From: Crocinitomicaceae bacterium
Lineage (GTDB): Bacteria; Bacteroidota; Bacteroidia; Flavobacteriales_D; Crocinitomicaceae
Reading direction: 5' to 3'
NCBI GenBank assembly: GCA_027084145.1
Contig: JALWLM010000170.1
Location: forward strand, 834-5,973
DNA: 5,140 bases
A model generated the notes under the pieces. The model was not told the DNA's origin, ran no database searches, and saw only the letters and a program-made list of their open reading frames with translations. This document shows positions 1 through 5,140 of this stretch, piece after piece. The position numbers were made by a program, and so were the translations under genes. Each line of letters starts with the position of its first letter. The stretch's first letter is position 1.

Positions 1-1290
1 ATTGAGGGAGAAAGTGATGAGGTTAAATTGTATGATTTGATTTGGAAACGAGCAATTTCTTCTCAAATGGCTGATGCAAAAATTGAACGCACAACCATCA
101 AGATTTCGGGAGAAAATATTGAAGAAGTTTTTACGGCAAAAGGAGAAGTTATCACATTTGACGGTTTTTTAAAAGTTTATTTAGAGAGTTCTTTGGATGA
201 AGATGAAGAAGACGAACAATTTTCAGATATACTTCCAGTTGTAAAAGAAGGAGAAAAAGTTGATTTGCAGAGGGTTCAAGTAACTCAACGATTTTCTAGA
301 CCTCCTTCGAGGTATGTGGAGGCATCTTTAGTGAAACGTTTGGAAGAATTAGGTATTGGTCGTCCGTCCACCTATGCACCTACTATTTCTACGATTCAAA
401 AAAGAGGGTATGTAGAAAAACCAATTCGAGAAGGGAAAGAGCGGAAATATATCCAAATGATTTTAGAAGAAGGTGAAATCAGTAAGAAGGAATTAACCGA
501 GATAACGGGAAAAGAAAAGAACAAACTGGCGCCGACAGATATAGGAATTGTTGTTACAGAATTTTTAGCGGAGCATTTTCCTCAGATTATGGAATATGAT
601 TTTACGGCAAAAGTAGAATCTGAATTTGACGAGATTGCACAAGGAAATATTGAGTGGACAAAAATGTTAGAAGCTTTTTATGGCCCGTTTCATCAGAGAG
701 TAGAGGAAACTTTAGAGCATTCGGAAAGAGTTACCGGAGAGAGAGAGTTGGGGATTGATCCAGCAACAGGACGAAAGGTAATTGTTCGAATAGGCCGGTT
801 TGGTCCGATGGTGCAAATTGGAGATGAACAAGAAGACGGAGAAAAGCCTAAGTTTGCCTCTTTAAGAGAAGGGCAACATATCGGGACAATTACACTTGAA
901 GAGGCCTTAGAGTTATTTAAGTTACCTCGAGTGTTGGGAGAGATGGAAGGGAAACCTGTAAAAGCCAATATTGGTCGTTTTGGTCCTTATGTTCAGTTAG
1001 GGAGTTTATTTGCATCGATTCCTAAGGATGAAGATCCTATGACGATAACTTTTGAGCAGGCAGTAGAGTTGATTGAGCAAAAGCGAGAAGAAGATGCTAA
1101 AAAAGTGATAAAAACTTTTCAGGAAAGAGAAGAAGTTCAAATACTCAATGGTCGATGGGGGCCTTATCTTAAAATAGGAAGAAAAAATTTCAAACTTCCA
1201 AAAGGCGTTGATGCTGAAAAATTAACGTTGGAAGAGTGTTTGGAAATAGCAGAGAATCAACCTAAAAAAAGACGTTCCGGAAGAAAATAA
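1..1290 (+). CDS. topA: DNA topoisomerase I, C-terminal half (5' end cut by window edge)
   Basis: Type IA topoisomerase, which relaxes negatively supercoiled DNA by passing strands through a transient single-strand break. The reading frame is open from base 1, so this is the last 429 codons of a longer gene; a TTG at 28 is not the true start. The Toprim domain and catalytic tyrosine should lie upstream, outside the window. Visible core motifs include QRFSRPPSRY (283-312) and GIGRPSTYAP (352-381), which match the conserved PPARFSEASLVKELE...GIGRPSTYA stretch of E. coli TopA. Further on, YDFTAKVESEFDEIAQG (595-645) matches the end of the catalytic core. From about 751 the protein continues as three GR[FW]GP repeats and a basic tail ending KKRRSGRK. 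It has one cysteine in the visible part, so the zinc ribbons of the E. coli enzyme are absent. It ends in tandem stops, TAA TAG (1288-1293). Identification is secure. Confidence 0.96.
   Translation: MEGESDEVKLYDLIWKRAISSQMADAKIERTTIKISGENIEEVFTAKGEVITFDGFLKVYLESSLDEDEEDEQFSDILPVVKEGEKVDLQRVQVTQRFSRPPSRYVEASLVKRLEELGIGRPSTYAPTISTIQKRGYVEKPIREGKERKYIQMILEEGEISKKELTEITGKEKNKLAPTDIGIVVTEFLAEHFPQIMEYDFTAKVESEFDEIAQGNIEWTKMLEAFYGPFHQRVEETLEHSERVTGERELGIDPATGRKVIVRIGRFGPMVQIGDEQEDGEKPKFASLREGQHIGTITLEEALELFKLPRVLGEMEGKPVKANIGRFGPYVQLGSLFASIPKDEDPMTITFEQAVELIEQKREEDAKKVIKTFQEREEVQILNGRWGPYLKIGRKNFKLPKGVDAEKLTLEECLEIAENQPKKRRSGRK
751..1260 (+). repeat. Three tandem topoisomerase C-terminal (GRFGP-type) repeats within topA
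   Basis: Three degenerate protein repeats of about 50-60 residues make up the C-terminal domain of this topoisomerase. Their signature motifs are GRFGP at 793-807, GRFGP at 973-987 and GRWGP at 1150-1164. Each is followed by a short strand (PMVQIG, PYVQLG, PYLKIG) and then a helix of the type TLEEALEL, TFEQAVEL or TLEECLEI. This is the C-terminal repeat that many bacterial topoisomerases I carry in place of zinc ribbons, and it is expected to bind DNA. It is a protein-level repeat; the DNA copies have diverged and are not a recombination-type repeat. Confidence 0.85.
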
Positions 1291-1332
1291 TAGAGTTATT
1301 AACGCTTGTTTTTGGAATACTTTTTTTAGTAG

Positions 1333-1365
1333 TTTGAAGAAATGCTAAATTGTCTTGTATCTTTA
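1333..1365 (+). promoter_or_regulatory. Candidate Bacteroidota promoter for the ureohydrolase-fold gene
   Basis: TTTG at 1333-1336 is followed after 21 bases by TATCTTTA at 1358-1365, which matches the Bacteroidota -7 box TAnnTTTG except for its last base. The spacing is normal for the -33/-7 pair. Transcription would start near 1370, about 20 bases before the ATG at 1392. The rest of the 101-base gap after topA holds only a weak AT-only inverted repeat over the topA stop codons and no convincing terminator, so read-through from topA is also possible. AT-rich sequence yields such matches by chance. Confidence 0.4.
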
Positions 1366-1391
1366 TTTTCTTATAAAGAAAGCATAAATCC

Positions 1392-2537
1392 ATGGATGAT
1401 ATTTCAATTTATTTCACTCCACTTCAAAAACATACTTCTTATTTAGGAGAAATTTGTTCTATGGTGAACTTTCACCAAGAGGGTTCTTTTCCCGAATTAG
1501 AGAAAAAAGGGATAGCGATTATGTATGTTCCTGAATACCGAAATTCAAGTCAACAGATTAATGATAGTTTAAATCATATAGAATTAATACGGGATCGTTT
1601 TTATGAGTTATCTAAAGGGAATCATTGGAGTTTTCCTATTTATGATCTTGGGGTAGTTCGTCCGGGAGAGCGTATAGAGGATACTTATTTTGCTTTGTCA
1701 AAAATTATTAAAGAGTTGGTTAAAAAAGAAATCATTCCCTTTGTGATTGGAGGGAGTCAAGATTTGACATTGGCATGTTTTAAAGGTTTTAATGATTTGG
1801 AGCAATTGATAAATGTATGTAATATCGATTCGAAGTTGGATATTGGAAATCCGGATAGAGAAATTTCAGAAGATGAGTACATTGCTCATTTTTTAACCGA
1901 ACGTCCTTGTCATTTGTTTAATTACAGCATCATAGGGGTTCAACGTCCTTTTGTGAAAGAAGAAGAAATTTCTTTATTTGATAACTTAAATTTTGATGTT
2001 TTGAGATTGGGAGAATTGGATGCGGATTTTAAAAGAGCCGAGCCTTTTCTTCGAAATTCAGATATCATTTCCATCGATTATCGATGCTTGCGGGCTTCTG
2101 ATGTAGAAGGACTTTCTAATCCAAACGGAATATCTTCATCCCATATTTGTCAAATTGCCCGTTATGCGGGAGTTAGTGATAAGCTTAACTGTGCAGGGAT
2201 ATTTAATTTACCTGAAATAGGAGAAAAAGGAGCGTCTTTGATTGCTCAAATCATTTGGTATTTTATTGATGGAGTTGAAAATAGAGTAGGAGATTTCCCT
2301 ATAGGTTCAAAGAAAAATTACACGCAATTTTATGTTCATATCGAGGATATAGAAGAGCCAATAGTGTTTTATAAAAGTAATAAATCAGATCGTTGGTGGA
2401 TTGAAGTGAAAGAGGTTTTGCCTGATTCGAAGTACATTCGACATCATTTGATACCTTGTGATAAAAAGGATTATGAAGCGGCTCTTTACAATAATATTCC
2501 TGATCTTTGGTGGAACACTTTGAAAAAAATGGGTTAA
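1392..2537 (+). CDS. Ureohydrolase-fold protein (arginase/formimidoylglutamase family), probably without hydrolase activity
   Basis: 381 residues. The middle of the protein has the layout of the arginase/agmatinase/formimidoylglutamase superfamily, whose members hydrolyse guanidino or formimino groups using two manganese ions. The landmark segments are present in order but altered. VIGGSQD (residues 118-124) stands where the family has GGDH(S/E), so the metal-binding His is Gln123. NIDSKLD (144-150) stands where it has DAHxD, keeping Asp146 and Asp150 but replacing His with Lys148. SIDYR (227-231) stands where it has SxDxD, keeping Asp229 but with Arg231 in place of the second Asp. By this motif alignment three of six ligands are lost. 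Residues 300-381 form a C-terminal extension rich in aromatics (RWWIEV, DLWWNTL). Automatic annotation would probably say formimidoylglutamase. I see no histidine-degradation genes here, and a structural or regulatory role is more likely than catalysis. The ATG at 1392 has no clear ribosome binding site, as is usual in this phylum. Confidence 0.75.
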   Translation: MDDISIYFTPLQKHTSYLGEICSMVNFHQEGSFPELEKKGIAIMYVPEYRNSSQQINDSLNHIELIRDRFYELSKGNHWSFPIYDLGVVRPGERIEDTYFALSKIIKELVKKEIIPFVIGGSQDLTLACFKGFNDLEQLINVCNIDSKLDIGNPDREISEDEYIAHFLTERPCHLFNYSIIGVQRPFVKEEEISLFDNLNFDVLRLGELDADFKRAEPFLRNSDIISIDYRCLRASDVEGLSNPNGISSSHICQIARYAGVSDKLNCAGIFNLPEIGEKGASLIAQIIWYFIDGVENRVGDFPIGSKKNYTQFYVHIEDIEEPIVFYKSNKSDRWWIEVKEVLPDSKYIRHHLIPCDKKDYEAALYNNIPDLWWNTLKKMG

Positions 2538-2560
2538 AATTTTTAAAAAAAAGTTTTTTA

Positions 2561-2593
2561 TTCGAATCATTTCAGAAAATATTCGTAATATTG
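2561..2593 (+). promoter_or_regulatory. Candidate promoter of rplS
   Basis: TAATATTG at 2586-2593 matches the Bacteroidota -7 box TAnnTTTG at all but one fixed position, and is followed by GCACCCC. A weaker -33 element, TTCG, lies at 2561-2564 with a 21-base spacer. Transcription would begin near 2600, giving a leader of about 37 bases before the rplS ATG. The preceding AT-rich stretch (2538-2560) contains A and T runs but no GC-containing stem, so I do not call a terminator for the upstream gene. Placement next to a highly expressed ribosomal gene supports the call. Confidence 0.5.
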
Positions 2594-2636
2594 CACCCCG
2601 TTTTAGTGGGATAAATAAAAAGAAATTACACAGGTC

Positions 2637-3002
2637 ATGGAATTTATAAAAGAAATAGCAAACGAATTAGTTGAAAAAAACAATATTCCTGAGTTTTCGA
2701 GTGGGGATACAGTTACTGTTGCCTATAAAATTAAAGAAGGGAATAAAGAACGTATCCAGCAATTTCAAGGAGTTGTTTTACAACGAAGAGGGAGTGGAAC
2801 CACCGAGACATTTACAGTTAGAAAAATGTCAGGAAATATTGGGGTTGAGCGTATTTTCCCAATTAATTCACCGTTTATAGAAAGCATTACAGTAAATAAG
2901 AAAGGAAAGGTTCGTAGATCACGTATTTTCTACTTTAGAGGAAGAACCGGAAAAGCTGCAAGAATTAAAGAAAAGAAAGTATATTCTTCGGATAAAAAAT
3001 AA
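2637..3002 (+). CDS. rplS: 50S ribosomal protein L19
   Basis: Large-subunit ribosomal protein L19, located at the 30S-50S interface, where it contributes to inter-subunit contacts. The 121 residues compare with about 115 in E. coli. Conserved blocks include SGDTVTVAYKIKEG near residue 22, QQFQGVVLQRRG (residues 42-53), FTVRKMSGNIGVERIFP (59-75), and the basic C-terminal signature FRGRTGKAARIKE. The extra length is a short lysine-rich tail (KKVYSSDKK). The ATG at 2637 is preceded by CACAGGTC; the AGG lies only two bases from the start, too close for a good Shine-Dalgarno site. In E. coli rplS ends the rpsP-rimM-trmD-rplS operon. Here it stands alone, with its own promoter-like box upstream and a strong terminator downstream. 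Confidence 0.98.
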   Translation: MEFIKEIANELVEKNNIPEFSSGDTVTVAYKIKEGNKERIQQFQGVVLQRRGSGTTETFTVRKMSGNIGVERIFPINSPFIESITVNKKGKVRRSRIFYFRGRTGKAARIKEKKVYSSDKK

Positions 3003-3026
3003 GATTTAGATTTTAATATATGAATC

Positions 3027-3056
3027 AAAAAGTCTCTTAAACAAGAGGCTTTTTTT
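3027..3056 (+). terminator. Intrinsic terminator of rplS (possibly bidirectional)
   Basis: AGTCTCTT (3031-3038) pairs with AAGAGGCT (3043-3050) around an AAAC loop. The stem is flanked by AAAA on the left and TTTTTT on the right (3051-3056), which can extend it. It begins 24 bases after the rplS stop. In the plus-strand RNA, position 3033 against 3048 is a U-G wobble, so all eight pairs form. In the minus-strand RNA the same position is an A-C mismatch, but a run of five U still follows. It should therefore work best for rplS and may weakly stop the convergent minus-strand genes. Confidence 0.9.
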
Positions 3057-3112
3057 ATTGATATGATTTTGTTGTTATTTTTTAGCTATTGTACTTGGTG
3101 TGTCTATATTCT

Positions 3113-3130
3113 ATGATTTTTCAAAATCAT
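3113..3130. repeat. Perfect 8-bp inverted repeat in the convergent intergenic region
   Basis: ATGATTTT (3113-3120) and AAAATCAT (3123-3130) are perfect inverted copies separated by two bases. In RNA they could form a 7-bp stem with a four-base loop. The repeat sits 13-30 bases past the stop codon of the minus-strand TonB-like gene and could help end that transcript or protect its 3' end. The stem is almost entirely AT and no U run follows on the minus strand, so I do not call it an intrinsic terminator. Confidence 0.45.
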
Positions 3131-3142
3131 CAATAAATAAAA

Positions 3143-3481
3143 CTATTTAGGTCTGATCATTGTTATTTTTACAATTGCATGATGAAATTTAGGATAATAT
3201 CTTCCAGGTTGGAATTTTATATTTTTCACATAATTTCTGAGTCTATATTTTGCAGGTGTGCTTTTTAGATTGGTTTCGATTAATTTGACACCGGTAACAT
3301 TTCCATTAACGTCAACAGCTAATTCAAATTTAGCATACCCATTTGCGTTTCCTTCAATAATGAAAGCCGGTTTTTCAGCAAATGTTCTTCCGTCTTGTTT
3401 CACGCTTCCTCCTATCAATTGAGAGTAACCAATTTGTGTAAGTAAAAGGAATAAAAAAGAGGTGATAATTTTATTTTTCAT
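3143..3481 (-). CDS. Small secreted protein with a TonB C-terminal-like domain
   Basis: 112 residues from the ATG at 3481. The N-terminus MKNKIITSFLFLLLTQIGYSQ is a classical signal peptide with a YSQ cleavage region common in flavobacteria, so the product should be exported to the periplasm or beyond. Residues 48-110 resemble the TonB C-terminal domain: GYAKFELAVDVNGNVTGVKLIET (strand, Asn-Gly turn, strand), then a helix containing LRNYVKNIKF followed by QPG, then a final strand VKITMIRP. Unlike true TonB it has no uncleaved membrane anchor and no proline-rich periplasm-spanning linker, so ordinary energy transduction from ExbBD is unlikely. An upstream ATG at 3511 would add ten residues before the signal peptide and overlap yaaA, so I reject it. 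The start lies 11 bases after the yaaA stop, indicating co-transcription. The stop is TAG. Its function is unknown to me. Confidence 0.75.
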   Translation of the reverse strand: MKNKIITSFLFLLLTQIGYSQLIGGSVKQDGRTFAEKPAFIIEGNANGYAKFELAVDVNGNVTGVKLIETNLKSTPAKYRLRNYVKNIKFQPGRYYPKFHHAIVKITMIRPK

Positions 3482-3492
3482 TGAATTTATTT

Positions 3493-4254
3493 TTATCGTA
3501 CAAATACCCATTCATTTTCAGAGGATTGATGTATATCGAATGAATATCCGGCAACATCAAACAGTTTAATTTCTTGAATGTCAGATATATTTTTTTCAAT
3601 GATATATCTTGCCATCATTCCTCTTGCTTTCTTAGCATAAACCATGACTACTTTATATTTTCCGTTTTTAAATTCTTTAAAAACAGGTGTAATCACCTTT
3701 GATTTTAGTGTTTTTTTGTCAACGGCTTTAAAATATTCATTAGAAGCAAGATTAATTAAAATGTTATCCTCGTTGGTTTGGTTAATATAGTTAGCAATTT
3801 TTGTGCCCCAAAATTGATAGAGGTTTTTTATTTCTTGTGAGATGTGAAGTTTAGTACCCATTTCCAAGCGGTAGGGGGGGATTAAATCTAATGGACGCAG
3901 TACGCCATATAATCCGGAGAGAATGATTAGTTTTTTTTGAGCTCTTTCACACTCTTCAATACCCATAGATGGTGCATCAAGTCCTCTATAAACTTCTCCA
4001 TCAAATGCAGCAGCTGCATGGGTAAAATTTTCTCCTAGTTTACCTTCTTTTTTCCATTCCTGATAGCGTTGATGGTTTAAATCAGCTAAATCTTTTGAAA
4101 TTTTCATCAATTCGCTGATGTCTTCCGGAGAAAGTTTTTTAAGATGTTGAATTAAAATGTCGACTTCGTTTAGAAAAGGAGGGATTGTTGCTTTTTCACA
4201 TTGCAACTTTTTTGAGATGTCAATTTTTTTAGCAGGGGATAGTAATATTTTCAT
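3493..4254 (-). CDS. yaaA: Peroxide stress protein YaaA (DUF328/UPF0246 family)
   Basis: 253 residues, close to the 258 of E. coli YaaA, and similar over its whole length. Cytoplasmic protein; in E. coli, yaaA is induced by OxyR and limits intracellular free iron and DNA damage during hydrogen peroxide stress. Its biochemical activity is not firmly settled, although DNA binding has been reported. Diagnostic blocks are MKILLSPAKKID (residues 1-12), LSGLYGVLRPLD (112-123), PYRLEMGTKL (127-136), NLASNEYFKAV (168-178), YAKKARGMMARYIIE (206-220) and GYSFD (236-240). The ATG at 4254 is preceded by ACGG but no real Shine-Dalgarno site. It lies 53 bases downstream of the djlA-like stop and 11 bases upstream of the TonB-like start, so it is probably the middle gene of a three-gene unit. 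I see no recognisable peroxide-responsive operator. Confidence 0.95.
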   Translation of the reverse strand: MKILLSPAKKIDISKKLQCEKATIPPFLNEVDILIQHLKKLSPEDISELMKISKDLADLNHQRYQEWKKEGKLGENFTHAAAAFDGEVYRGLDAPSMGIEECERAQKKLIILSGLYGVLRPLDLIPPYRLEMGTKLHISQEIKNLYQFWGTKIANYINQTNEDNILINLASNEYFKAVDKKTLKSKVITPVFKEFKNGKYKVVMVYAKKARGMMARYIIEKNISDIQEIKLFDVAGYSFDIHQSSENEWVFVR

Positions 4255-4279
4255 CCGTTAATATTAAAAATAAACTTAT

Positions 4280-4287
4280 CAAAGATA
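4280..4287 (-). promoter_or_regulatory. TAnnTTTG -7 box, candidate internal promoter for yaaA
   Basis: On the minus strand 4287-4280 reads TATCTTTG, a perfect match to the Bacteroidota -7 consensus. Transcription would start near 4274, about 20 bases before the yaaA ATG. No TTTG-type -33 element is visible 19-21 bases upstream, where the tail of the djlA-like gene lies, so the promoter would be weak, activator-dependent or spurious. Confidence 0.4.
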
Positions 4288-4307
4288 AAATTGTTTTTGA
4301 ATAAATT

Positions 4308-5081
4308 CTATTTTATTCCTCGATTCTTTTTGATGATGTCGTAAGCTTCTTGTATTTTTTGAAATTTTTCTTTAGCGCCTTTGATATATTCTTCTCCCAT
4401 GGTAGAAACTTTGTCAGGATGATATTTAATGGCTAATTTTCGATATGCTTTTTTGATTTCTTCATTACTTGCATTTTTTGAAACTCCTAAAATTTGATAT
4501 GCAATAGAGAGCGAATAACTTTCCTTTTGGCGGTATGATTTGTATTGATACTGGTTGTCAGAGTGTTGATGTGTATAAGAGAACATACTTTTAATTGAGA
4601 TGTAATCGGTTTGGTGAATACCGATAAGAGAAGCTATTTTTCTAATGACACTTTCTTCTTGAGAAGAAATAGAACCGTCTGCATGAGCGATTCCGAAAAG
4701 ATAATAGAGTAATTGAATCTTTTCGGGATACCTCATATATTGTCGGACATCGGCAGCAATGTCATTGATGTAAATGGGTTCTCCGTCTAAATATTCTTTT
4801 AAGATTCGAAGGTTTTTTTTAAGATGATGTTCTCCAAATTGTCGAATAAGAAAGCTTTTTACGTAGTTTAATTCTGACTTTAGTGCTTTGCCGTCAGCTT
4901 TCATTACTTTTGCCGTAAAAGCCATTAATACCGTAGGGAAATCATAAGAAGAACTTGCAGATAAACGATCTCCTCTTGTGAAGTTCTCAACAAAAGTTCC
5001 GATAAAATATCCTATTACTCCTGCAAAGAACTTACCTTTTGAGAGAAAAAAGAATAAAAGTGCTAATCCCCATCTAATCAT
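4308..5081 (-). CDS. djlA: DjlA-like membrane-anchored J-domain co-chaperone (TerB + DnaJ)
   Basis: 257 residues with the full architecture of E. coli DjlA (about 270). DjlA is an inner-membrane co-chaperone that stimulates DnaK ATPase and is linked to envelope stress signalling. Residues 1-31 form a hydrophobic, glycine-containing membrane segment (MIRWGLALLFFF, then AGVIGYFIGTF) with a GxxxG spacing at Gly24-Gly28; E. coli DjlA similarly begins MQYWGK and has a glycine-rich anchor. Residues about 48-165 are a TerB-like helical domain with the two acidic ADG loops at 62-64 and 134-136. A polar linker rich in His, Gln, Tyr and Ser (about 168-190) leads to a C-terminal J domain (194-254) with the essential HPD at 221-223. 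The end, IQEAYDIIKKNRGIK, closely parallels E. coli DjlA. The start at 5081 fits the membrane anchor, and the stop is TAG. Orthology to DjlA, rather than another TerB/J protein, is likely but not proven. Confidence 0.85.
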   Translation of the reverse strand: MIRWGLALLFFFLSKGKFFAGVIGYFIGTFVENFTRGDRLSASSSYDFPTVLMAFTAKVMKADGKALKSELNYVKSFLIRQFGEHHLKKNLRILKEYLDGEPIYINDIAADVRQYMRYPEKIQLLYYLFGIAHADGSISSQEESVIRKIASLIGIHQTDYISIKSMFSYTHQHSDNQYQYKSYRQKESYSLSIAYQILGVSKNASNEEIKKAYRKLAIKYHPDKVSTMGEEYIKGAKEKFQKIQEAYDIIKKNRGIK

Positions 5082-5095
5082 TATACAATATAAAT

Positions 5096-5129
5096 AAAAA
5101 AGTTGCCCTTCTTTTAGAAGAAGAGTAAC
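5096..5129 (-). terminator. Minus-strand intrinsic terminator upstream of djlA
   Basis: Read on the minus strand, GTTACTCTTCTT (5129-5118) pairs with AAGAAGGGCAAC (5113-5102) around a CTAA loop. Eleven of twelve positions pair, counting one U-G wobble; the exception is an A-C mismatch. Six U residues follow immediately (5101-5096). On the plus strand the hairpin has no U run after it, so it acts on the minus strand. It most likely ends a gene lying to the right of the window. Only about 14 bases remain between it and the djlA ATG. Confidence 0.8.
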
Positions 5130-5136
5130 AAAGTTA
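5129..5136 (-). promoter_or_regulatory. TAnnTTTG box abutting the terminator upstream of djlA
   Basis: On the minus strand 5136-5129 reads TAACTTTG, a perfect match to the Bacteroidota -7 box. Any -33 element would lie beyond the window edge. Its last base is also the first base of the terminator stem. A transcript started here would begin inside the left arm of the hairpin and largely abolish it. The TAA could equally be the stop codon of an upstream gene, with the match arising by chance. Confidence 0.3.
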
Positions 5137-5140
5137 AAAT

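Noticed and set aside
28..30. TTG at 28 as the topA start codon
   Set aside because: The frame is open to base 1 and the upstream residues continue the topoisomerase alignment, so the true start lies outside the window.
693..968. Minus-strand open frame of 91 codons inside topA
   Set aside because: It lies antisense within a strongly conserved coding region, is rich in Ser and Pro as expected for a shadow frame, and resembles no family I know.
1286..1301. Inverted repeat over the topA stop codons (AATAA...TTATT) as a terminator
   Set aside because: The stem is only five AT pairs, without G or C, and no U run follows directly.
2538..2560. A-run and T-run after the ureohydrolase-fold gene as a terminator
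   Set aside because: The A and T tracts are complementary but leave almost no loop and have no GC pairs; this is typical AT-rich spacer DNA.
2385..2570. Minus-strand open frame of 61 codons across the 3' end of the ureohydrolase-fold gene
   Set aside because: It is antisense to conserved coding sequence, has no promoter or domain, and its start sits in the AT-rich rplS upstream region.
2671..2880. Plus-strand open frame of 69 codons inside rplS
   Set aside because: It is a shifted reading frame lying wholly within the L19 gene, whose protein match is decisive.
3003..3142. Possible small RNA or mobile-element scar in the convergent gap
   Set aside because: Apart from the terminator and one AT-rich inverted repeat, I see no promoter, target-site duplication or coding potential.
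3482..3511. Upstream ATG at 3511 as the start of the TonB-like gene
   Set aside because: It would put ten non-hydrophobic residues before the signal peptide and overlap the yaaA coding end. The ATG at 3481 gives a classical signal peptide.

Overview
The window looks like an ordinary chromosomal segment of a Bacteroidota genome, most likely a flavobacterium. The DNA is AT-rich, and the genes lack convincing Shine-Dalgarno sites. Several upstream regions carry TAnnTTTG-like boxes, the -7 element of Bacteroidota promoters. The proteins also fit: a topoisomerase I whose C-terminus is built of GRFGP repeats rather than zinc ribbons, and a small secreted protein whose signal peptide ends in YSQ. 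I cannot name the genus.

Left half, plus strand. The window opens inside topA (DNA topoisomerase I); only its C-terminal half is present (1-1290). After 101 bases with a candidate promoter comes a 381-residue protein of the arginase/formimidoylglutamase (ureohydrolase) fold (1392-2537). Three of its six expected metal-ligand positions appear to be replaced, so it is probably not a working hydrolase. Then comes rplS, encoding ribosomal protein L19 (2637-3002), apparently a single-gene unit with its own promoter and a strong intrinsic terminator (3027-3056).

Right half, minus strand, converging on rplS. Read in the direction of transcription, the order is djlA-like membrane-anchored J-domain co-chaperone (5081-4308), yaaA peroxide-stress protein (4254-3493), and a small secreted TonB C-terminal-like protein (3481-3143). 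The last two are 11 bases apart and probably co-transcribed. The djlA and yaaA genes are 53 bases apart, with a perfect TAnnTTTG box between them, so yaaA may also be started independently. At the right edge, a hairpin followed by six U residues on the minus strand separates djlA from whatever lies upstream.

The genes mix DNA topology, translation, protein quality control and oxidative stress. Apart from a possible stress link between DjlA and YaaA, I see no shared pathway. I found no mobile element, CRISPR array, tRNA, rRNA or evident new defence or metabolic system. The point most worth following is the ureohydrolase-fold protein with a degraded active site.
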